A stretch of DNA of 50,886 nt from Rikenellaceae bacterium (GTDB lineage Bacteria; Bacteroidota; Bacteroidia; Bacteroidales; Rikenellaceae), in contig JAJBUQ010000031.1 in NCBI GenBank assembly GCA_020860245.1, positions 1 through 50,886 on the forward strand, written 5' to 3'. Shown here in pieces: positions 45,861 through 50,886 of the stretch. Every line of letters begins with the position of its first letter. The stretch's first letter is position 1. The notes under the pieces are model-generated. The model did no database searches and had not been told where the DNA came from. It saw only the letters and a list, made by a program, of their open reading frames with translations. Position numbers and translations under genes: made by a program.

Positions 45861-46784
45861 TTAAACTGAAATTTCTCCTGAATCTTCTCGTACCTTCCAT
45901 CCGTTAACATATATGGTAACCTCCATATTGGGTCCGAATACAAGAATGATATCATAAACGAAAATGGTATTAAAATCTACAATCACTCCATACTCCTTTA
46001 ATGAGAGTATTAGTTCTACAAGATTAGCCGAGAAAAAAATCTCTTCACTGTCGCTGTTTATAAGATTTAAGTACGCGGTCTGCCTGTGTTCTTGTAGATG
46101 AAGTATATTTAAACTACCCGATAACTGACCCTCCGTATCGCGTGAGCAATAATTTACATAATATACCAACTCTTCCGACCGTACCGTATTATCGTATCCT
46201 ATTCTCCCATGTATGTCTGTAATTTCGAAACGGAAATTATTCAGGTAAGATTCGAGGCCTCTCACCCAAAGATTAATTGTATATAATTGATTTGCAATAT
46301 CTATATAGAAATCGTGATCTTCATTTTCAGATACCTCGGCGGAATCATAATAACCGTAATACAGAGGTTCGGTGATATTGCGGAGAATATCTTCCTCTTC
46401 TTTTTCTATCTCGACCAGCAATTCTTCGATAGTGGTTGCGCCTGGAATTAAATATTCAGGCAATATTTGAAAACAATCGGTAACATTAGTCCATACTATG
46501 AATGTATATGATCCCTGTGAAAGTTCCACATCAGTATAATATCCGTTATCTCCGATTTCAACAATATCCTCGACTTGTAGGAATTTATTATCGCTGTCGA
46601 AGATATAAAGATTTAGATTGGTGAGCTGTTCGACAGTCAGGGAAGATGTATTGGAATTCCCTGTGGTATAATGAACCCGGATATATCTATCAGAAGGAGG
46701 ACAATCGCTTAAATCCTCTTTAATACTACATGCGGCTGCAATTACAGTTAGGATCATAAATAATAAGAGATAGCGGATTTTCAT
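45861..46784 (-). CDS. mfa2: FimB/Mfa2 family fimbrial anchor lipoprotein
   Basis: The 307-residue protein has a lipoprotein signal ending at C19, followed by S-I-K-E-D. This fits the K-(D/E)2 signal for surface export of Bacteroidota lipoproteins. The early LSDCPP segment and RYIRVHYTTGN are typical of the FimB/Mfa2 family, and two transthyretin-like beta domains follow. In Porphyromonas, Mfa2 anchors the type V pilus to the cell and limits its length. It lies downstream of mfa1, separated by a hairpin, and is followed by an SDR gene. Confidence 0.85.
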   Translation of the reverse strand: MKIRYLLLFMILTVIAAACSIKEDLSDCPPSDRYIRVHYTTGNSNTSSLTVEQLTNLNLYIFDSDNKFLQVEDIVEIGDNGYYTDVELSQGSYTFIVWTNVTDCFQILPEYLIPGATTIEELLVEIEKEEEDILRNITEPLYYGYYDSAEVSENEDHDFYIDIANQLYTINLWVRGLESYLNNFRFEITDIHGRIGYDNTVRSEELVYYVNYCSRDTEGQLSGSLNILHLQEHRQTAYLNLINSDSEEIFFSANLVELILSLKEYGVIVDFNTIFVYDIILVFGPNMEVTIYVNGWKVREDSGEISV

Positions 46785-46815
46785 AATATTTGTATTTAGA
46801 AATAAGTAAAACCTA

Positions 46816-46846
46816 CGGCAGGAGAATTATTGCAATTCTCCTGCCG
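46816..46846 (-). terminator. Hairpin between mfa1 and mfa2 (partial terminator)
   Basis: A perfect 13-base-pair stem CGGCAGGAGAATT / AATTCTCCTGCCG with loop ATTGC, extended by three more pairs past one mismatch, lies 20 bases past the mfa1 stop. On the minus strand it is followed by a T-containing run (GGTTTTACTTATTTC). It probably ends most mfa1 transcripts and lets some through to mfa2. Confidence 0.7.
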
Positions 46847-46865
46847 CAGGCAAATTTATCTTATA

Positions 46866-48161
46866 TTAAATTGAAAGATCATATCCGTCAGAAATGAGCT
46901 GCCATTCTACTATATCGATAACAAGGTCGATCAATGTTTTAGATTCGACAGGCTCAGGAGTATTACCGCCCTCTTCGCTGGTTGGGTTACCCAAGCCGGT
47001 AATGCTTTTTATGGTTGTTTTATAGTAGTTGTTTCTTATAGTATTGTACTTACCGTTAGGGTTGAGGAACATATTATAATATGTATAACCGTCTTTATAT
47101 TCGCTGCTAACAGTACCGTTTACTGAACCGGCGAAAGTATCCGCGTCGTCTTTGTCCTCGAAATAGAGAATATCTCCGTTGTTGTAATCTACTACCCAGA
47201 AGGATACTGCATCTGCGTTAGTATTGTCATATAGTGTACCTGTTTCATCTGCAAATTGTGCCGGTTTGAATTTAGCACGAATAGATGCGTAAGTGGTTTC
47301 TCGAGTCCAATAACTTGCTGACGTGTTCTCAGGTGCATATTTAGGAGTCAGCGAGAGGACAGCTGTATTTGATTCGTCTACGTTTGCATATCCGCCGTAT
47401 AATTGTTCGAAGTCGTCAGCGTCGTAATCTGCAGTGTAGTAGTTAGGGTCGATAACTGTTCCGCTGCTATCCTTCTGCTGTAATGCATAGATGAGTTTAT
47501 TACTGTTCCTTATACCGAATTGGAGATCGCTCAAAGTACCGCCTGCCACGTCGTAAGTAAGATCTTCATCCTTCTGTACAGTAACTTTAGCTACGAGCCT
47601 TTCTACAGGGATAGTCAATACGTTGTTAGTATTATATAACGCATCGCCAACTTCCACAAAGGTACTTTCAACACCCTCGGTAGAGAACATTGCGAATCCT
47701 GTCGATGCTGCTGTAAGGGCAGCAACGGTTGTTGAATTTACGCTACTCAAATTACCTTTGGTTTCAGTGGCAGTGATAGTGCTTCTTATATCTGCCGGAA
47801 GATTTACTCCTACGTAAACCTCTTTGGTGCCCGTCGTTGTCTCAATACTGTTTTTTGACGTGTACATATTGGTTCCGGAGCCTGTTTCAGTGAAATCATT
47901 ACCGTCCAGTGTAACGTGCTTAACAAGAGTATTGCCTTTGTAAATTAATACGTCTACCGTATTGAAAGCGAGCTCGTCCGAAGTCGCATTATTGTCCACA
48001 GCATAAGTTTTAGGCTGGCTTACCGACAATGTAAAGGTCGTGGGTAAACCGTCGTCAATGTCTCTGGGTGTGGTAGCCGCGTCCGAATCGCTGTCTTTGC
48101 TACATGCTGCAAATCCCGCTGTGCATACGCCCGCAGCAAATAAAAAGTCTCTGAGTTTCAT
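46866..48161 (-). CDS. mfa1: Mfa1-like major fimbrial subunit (type V pilus fimbrillin)
   Basis: The 431-residue prepilin has a lipoprotein signal (GFAAC, C20) and an acidic linker SKDSDSD. R33 in TTPRDID sits where Porphyromonas fimbrillins are cut by a trypsin-like protease to start assembly. Residues about 40-180 form an N-terminal transthyretin-like domain with the typical VDVLIYKGNTLVKHVTL. The C-terminal domain ends in a strand DLVIDIVEWQLISDGYDL that fits the donor-strand role. The conserved N-P-N-G-K-Y-N-T-I-R-N-N-Y-Y-K segment near residue 370 is a family hallmark. The anchor gene mfa2 follows. Confidence 0.88.
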   Translation of the reverse strand: MKLRDFLFAAGVCTAGFAACSKDSDSDAATTPRDIDDGLPTTFTLSVSQPKTYAVDNNATSDELAFNTVDVLIYKGNTLVKHVTLDGNDFTETGSGTNMYTSKNSIETTTGTKEVYVGVNLPADIRSTITATETKGNLSSVNSTTVAALTAASTGFAMFSTEGVESTFVEVGDALYNTNNVLTIPVERLVAKVTVQKDEDLTYDVAGGTLSDLQFGIRNSNKLIYALQQKDSSGTVIDPNYYTADYDADDFEQLYGGYANVDESNTAVLSLTPKYAPENTSASYWTRETTYASIRAKFKPAQFADETGTLYDNTNADAVSFWVVDYNNGDILYFEDKDDADTFAGSVNGTVSSEYKDGYTYYNMFLNPNGKYNTIRNNYYKTTIKSITGLGNPTSEEGGNTPEPVESKTLIDLVIDIVEWQLISDGYDLSI

Positions 48162-48623
48162 ATTCTTTTAGTTTTAATGAATAAATAGTACGGGACGGAT
48201 CGACCGTCCTGACAGTTAATTTTGTTTTAATAATTTGTATATTATTGAAAACGCTCTATATTTATAGAACAATTTTACAATTGCTATGCAGATAATTGTA
48301 CAAATATGAGACCATAGAACACTGTGATGGGCTTTTTGCAGTATTAAAACAAGGGTATTTGTTATTTAGATGGCCTTTTCAGAGTATTTGCCGTAAAGAA
48401 AATTTCATATAAATCTGACAGACTTCCCGCTACGATCTTTAGGAACGTTAATGAGTGGAATAGGGCTTAAGATTTAAAATGGGGTAATAACGAGATTTTA
48501 TGAGTTGGAAGAATATTGCTGTCAAGCTGATTGTTATTCTTGAGGCTGAATAAGATATATACTAATCGACCCAGAAATATAAGGTGTGGAATTATAGTCA
48601 TTCTCTTCTGAATGACACTAAAA
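48162..48623. other. Intergenic region upstream of mfa1
   Basis: No gene is recognisable in this stretch of about 460 bases; the longest frames are under 25 codons with a start. Near mfa1 it holds a 6-base-pair hairpin (GGACGG 48193-48198, CCGTCC 48204-48209), a palindrome TCTATA-TT-TATAGA (48255-48268), and the inverted pair TACAATT / AATTGTA (48276-48282, 48294-48300). A minus-strand CATATTTG at 48308-48301 is one base off the -7 consensus and would give an mfa1 leader of about 135 bases. The rest (48310-48620) shows no structure I can assign. Confidence 0.4.
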
Positions 48624-48649
48624 AAATAGCCTGCAAACGCAGGCTATTT
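48624..48649 (-). terminator. Intrinsic terminator after hsp20
   Basis: An 11-base-pair perfect stem AAATAGCCTGC / GCAGGCTATTT with loop AAAC lies 20 bases past the hsp20 stop. On the minus strand it ends in a T-run. Confidence 0.8.
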
Positions 48650-48669
48650 AAATAATAATTATGTAATAT

Positions 48670-49107
48670 TTATTTTATCTCAATCTTCCTGACGTTATCT
48701 TCTTTTGCTTTCTCGCTTTTAGGAAGTGAAATTTCGAGAATACCGTCATGTTGTTCTGCCTTTATACTGTCAGTGTCGATATCTTCAGGTAAAGTAAAGC
48801 TTCTGCGGAACGAAGAAGAGCGGAACTCTTGGCGGATTATTTTTTCATTGTCCCCTTTTTCCTCATTTTTGACCTCTTTCTGGGCAGAGACAGTAAGTAT
48901 ATTTTTATCAATGGTGACTTTGAAATCTTCTTTCGAATAACCGGGAACCGAGAGATCGAGCTTAAATTCATTGTCATTTTCAGTTACGTTTGTTGCAGGC
49001 ATATCGCCGTCGAACATGTTCTTAAAAAAATCGTCGTTGAAATAGCGGTTAAAAAATGAAGGAACAAGGCCTGTGTTTTTTTCGGTTTTTTTTAATTTAT
49101 TATCCAT
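48670..49107 (-). CDS. hsp20: Hsp20/alpha-crystallin small heat-shock protein
   Basis: An ATP-independent holdase that keeps unfolding proteins soluble under heat or other stress. The 145-residue protein has a short N-terminal arm (FFNRYFNDDFFKNMF). The alpha-crystallin domain spans about 40-135, with the FKLDLSVPGYSKEDFKVTIDKNILTVSAQKE strands and the C-terminal GILEISLPK signature. A short tail with an I-x-I-like RKIEIK follows. It is divergent from an unrecognised gene, with an 86-base gap between them. Confidence 0.95.
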   Translation of the reverse strand: MDNKLKKTEKNTGLVPSFFNRYFNDDFFKNMFDGDMPATNVTENDNEFKLDLSVPGYSKEDFKVTIDKNILTVSAQKEVKNEEKGDNEKIIRQEFRSSSFRRSFTLPEDIDTDSIKAEQHDGILEISLPKSEKAKEDNVRKIEIK

Positions 49108-49193
49108 AATTTCAAATTTTTTAATTAATATTATAATCTGAAATTTTGCAAAAAACGTGCTTAAATAAGTCTCTAACAGCTAAAAAATGGAAT

Positions 49194-49802
49194 ATGAAGG
49201 ATCAGATAATTGAATTTTTAAGTAAAAACGTGTTGGGTAAAGAACTTCGTACTGAGGAGATACGGTATATTCTGGAAGACGGCAAAATGGAAGGAAATTA
49301 CTCCGACGAAATGTTCTTCTCCGATATAGAAGCTACTGCAAACGGACTTAAATTTAACCTAACCACCATAACGAAGGAAAAAATATACCTCCTCGACATA
49401 AACGGATTATATACCGAAATTAAGAAGGATTTCACCGGAACCAGTGTATTTGCCTACGAGATATCACGTAGGAAGAGCACCGGAGAATTCACAGGCTATA
49501 TGAGACTTATCTCTTCCACTGTTCCCGATCACACTATGGAGGCTGTTGCTTCAGGAGTGTACGACATAAAAATCAGCGAAAACGAACTCTCTTGGAAAGA
49601 AATCCAGCTTCTTTACAGGGACATGCCTACGAATACGGAGAATTACCGCCCTGTTGCCTTCGATGCTCAGGTGAGGCTTTTCCTCGAAAACGGGAAGTTG
49701 AATTTCGAGTATATTCCGGTATACTCTAATTACGATAATAAGACTATGGAAAAAACCATTTCCAGAGATCATTATCCGTCTTATATTTCGAAAGAAAATT
49801 AA
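49194..49802 (+). CDS. Uncharacterised cytoplasmic protein
   Basis: I do not recognise the family. The 202-residue product has no signal peptide, membrane helix or cysteine pair. It starts with a helix MKDQIIEFLSKNVLGKELRTEEI. Several beta segments follow (LKFNLTTITKEKIYLLDINGL, GYMRLISSTV, VAFDAQVRLFLENGKLNFEYIPVYSNY), suggesting a compact alpha/beta or jelly-roll-like domain. The ATG at 49194 is chosen over an in-frame TTG at 49146, which lies in AT-rich leader sequence. It is divergent from hsp20 and 4 bases upstream of yjbQ, so it is probably co-transcribed with the latter. Confidence 0.7.
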   Translation: MKDQIIEFLSKNVLGKELRTEEIRYILEDGKMEGNYSDEMFFSDIEATANGLKFNLTTITKEKIYLLDINGLYTEIKKDFTGTSVFAYEISRRKSTGEFTGYMRLISSTVPDHTMEAVASGVYDIKISENELSWKEIQLLYRDMPTNTENYRPVAFDAQVRLFLENGKLNFEYIPVYSNYDNKTMEKTISRDHYPSYISKEN

Positions 49803-49806
49803 ACGT

Positions 49807-50217
49807 ATGGTAGAACAGATAGAATTCAGATTGAAGGCGAGGCGCCGCGGATTTCATCTCGTGACATCGGAGATCGCAGCGTATCTTCCGTATCTACCGG
49901 AGAAGGGAATCCTGACCCTATTTATAAAACATACCTCTGCCGGACTTTGCGTAAATGAAAATGCAGATCCTGACGTCCGCGTGGATATGAATACGATCTT
50001 CGATAAACTGATTCCAGAAGGAGAACCTTATTATGTACATACCCTCGAAGGAGAGGACGATATGCCTGCACATGCCAAGAGCGTCCTTACAGGAAACAGT
50101 TTGACTATCCCTATATCCGGAGGCAGACTCGCGCTGGGGACGTGGCAGGGAATATACTTGTGTGAATTCAGGGATTACGGAGGAGAGAGGAAGATAGTCG
50201 CAACCGTTATCGGATAA
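49807..50217 (+). CDS. yjbQ: YjbQ family protein (UPF0047, secondary thiamine-phosphate synthase type)
   Basis: The 136-residue protein matches the YjbQ/UPF0047 family, with H42-T-S-A-G, N50-E, D54-P and D-M-P-A-H near residue 85. These line a conserved metal-like pocket of the trimeric enzyme. The family name comes from weak thiamine-phosphate synthase activity when overproduced in E. coli; the physiological reaction is not established. It follows the unrecognised gene by 4 bases and ends at a terminator. Confidence 0.93.
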   Translation: MVEQIEFRLKARRRGFHLVTSEIAAYLPYLPEKGILTLFIKHTSAGLCVNENADPDVRVDMNTIFDKLIPEGEPYYVHTLEGEDDMPAHAKSVLTGNSLTIPISGGRLALGTWQGIYLCEFRDYGGERKIVATVIG

Positions 50218-50241
50218 TAAATCTGTAAATAAATAGTTATT

Positions 50242-50267
50242 AAGGGGTCTATGTACCCCTTTTATTT
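50242..50267 (+). terminator. Intrinsic terminator after yjbQ
   Basis: A 7-base-pair stem AAGGGGT / ACCCCTT with a 6-base loop is followed by a T-rich run, 24 bases past the yjbQ stop. Confidence 0.75.
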
Positions 50268-50296
50268 TTTGTGTGGGCGCAGAAATATTATTTTTG
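50268..50296 (+). promoter_or_regulatory. Probable promoter for the uracil-DNA glycosylase family gene
   Basis: TTTG at 50268-50271 and TATTTTTG at 50289-50296 resemble the Bacteroides boxes, but the 17-base spacer is short. The -33 box lies in the T-run of the yjbQ terminator, and the ATG is only 15 bases past the -7 box, so the leader would be very short. Confidence 0.4.
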
Positions 50297-50311
50297 TTTA
50301 AAATTATTTTT

Positions 50312-50886
50312 ATGATTGTTGAACGACACCCTTTGGAACCCTTCGTACCGGAAGGGGCAAAATTACTGATGCTGGGGAGCTTCCCTCCAGCACGCGAGAA
50401 GTGGAGTATGGACTTCTACTACCCGAATTTCATAAACGATATGTGGCGTATTTTCGGGGTCGTTTTTTTTTCCGATAAGGATCATTTTTTATTGCCTGAT
50501 GCTAAGAGATTCGATAAAAATTGTATTATTAATTTTCTGACTGAGAGGGGAATTGCATTATTCGATGCTGCGACAGCTATTATACGTACGAAAAATAACG
50601 CGTCGGATAAATTTCTCGAAGTGGTGGAACCTACCGACATAAGGGCTCTCCTCGACCGTATGCCGGATTGTACTTCAATTATGAGTACCGGACAAAAATC
50701 TTCGGAATGTATATGTACGGCATTCGGAATAGAACAGCCTAATATAGGAGGATATTCCGAATTCTTCCATGAAGAAAGAATGATACGTTTTTATCGTATG
50801 CCGTCGTCGTCCAGAGCTTATCCGAAGCCTTTGATGGATAAAGCGGAAATATATAGTAGATTTTTTAAAGAGATAGGGTTATTATG
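50312..50886 (+). CDS. Uracil-DNA glycosylase superfamily protein, 3'-truncated by the window edge
   Basis: An ATG at 50312 opens a frame with no stop before the window end (191 codons). The N-terminal KLLMLGSFPP is the G-x-F-P-P variant of the first motif of the uracil-DNA glycosylase fold. WSMDFYYPNFINDMWRIFG and GIALFDAATAIIRTKNNASD follow, as in the Mug-like/UDG-family proteins of Bacteroidota. STGQKSSE and the RMPSSSRAYP segment match the motif carrying the DNA-inserting loop. These enzymes remove deaminated bases, but the substrate of this branch is not settled. The visible part is close to full length for the family. Confidence 0.8.
   Translation, partial: MIVERHPLEPFVPEGAKLLMLGSFPPAREKWSMDFYYPNFINDMWRIFGVVFFSDKDHFLLPDAKRFDKNCIINFLTERGIALFDAATAIIRTKNNASDKFLEVVEPTDIRALLDRMPDCTSIMSTGQKSSECICTAFGIEQPNIGGYSEFFHEERMIRFYRMPSSSRAYPKPLMDKAEIYSRFFKEIGLL

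Noticed and set aside
48162-48669. Invertible promoter upstream of mfa1
   Set aside because: Fimbrial and capsule loci in Bacteroidales often have these, but no inverted repeat pair long enough and far enough apart to flank a promoter was found, and no invertase gene is nearby.
1-50886. tRNA, rRNA, CRISPR arrays, insertion sequences, prophage genes
   Set aside because: Gaps between genes are short and were read for cloverleaf arms, repeat-spacer periodicity, transposases and integrases; none was seen.

Overview
The window reads as a chromosomal segment of a Bacteroidota bacterium, most likely of the order Bacteroidales. Four things point there. Putative promoters fit the Bacteroides TTTG / TAnnTTTG pattern instead of the sigma-70 consensus. 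Shine-Dalgarno signals are weak. Lipoproteins have short signal peptides, one of them followed by a C-x-x-K-E-D surface-export-like signal. Several families are typical of the order: Mfa1/Mfa2 type V fimbriae, OstA-like protein, WbqC-like protein, GSCFA, DUF2723/GT117 and a fused MsrB-MsrA. The family cannot be fixed from the sequence; the DNA is moderately AT-rich. No rRNA, tRNA, CRISPR array, insertion sequence or phage gene was seen.

Layout. 1-2.2 kb: the end of a HEAT-like gene coupled to a membrane protein that looks like a catalytically dead family-2 glycosyltransferase, meeting rnhB head-on. 2.2-10.2 kb: a large GT117 membrane protein reads left, and cysS-dsbD-AmpG-like transporter reads right, from overlapping promoters. 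10.2-14.0 kb, minus strand: a YjbR-like protein, pfkA, murF and a mannose-1-phosphate guanylyltransferase. 14.2-20.8 kb: asnA coupled to a CPBP protease, then an envelope-biogenesis block of a degenerate SurA-like lipoprotein, SurA and OstA-like protein. 20.8-25.4 kb: rsfS-ftsH-cdsA-psd-WbqC-like. 25.4-31.2 kb, minus strand: a tight operon of a HAMP-domain membrane protein, trkH, a SPOR protein, rarA and kdsA.

31.3-37.8 kb: an outer-membrane barrel, phoH, purC, a PhnP-like metallo-hydrolase, a cobalamin-type radical SAM protein with an unusual CX4CX2C cluster motif, and a GSCFA protein, all tightly packed. 37.8-42.3 kb: ettA, hisS, mnmE. 42.3-43.3 kb: an AT-rich accessory patch with a gene remnant and an orphan lipoprotein. 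43.3-45.1 kb: exported MsrBA and an HdeD-like membrane protein. 45.1-48.2 kb, minus strand: a minimal type V fimbrial locus (mfa1, a hairpin, mfa2) that runs on into a short-chain dehydrogenase. 48.7-50.9 kb: hsp20 divergent from an unrecognised gene, yjbQ, and the start of a uracil-DNA glycosylase family gene cut by the window end.

Most genes are housekeeping, with a strong envelope theme: lipid A/Kdo, phospholipid, peptidoglycan, outer-membrane assembly, protein glycosylation and fimbriae. The best candidates for undescribed biology are the HEAT/pseudo-glycosyltransferase pair, the kinase-less HAMP protein coupled to TrkH, and the metallo-hydrolase / radical SAM / GSCFA trio. All functions are inferred from recognisable motifs and gene order; no database search was run.
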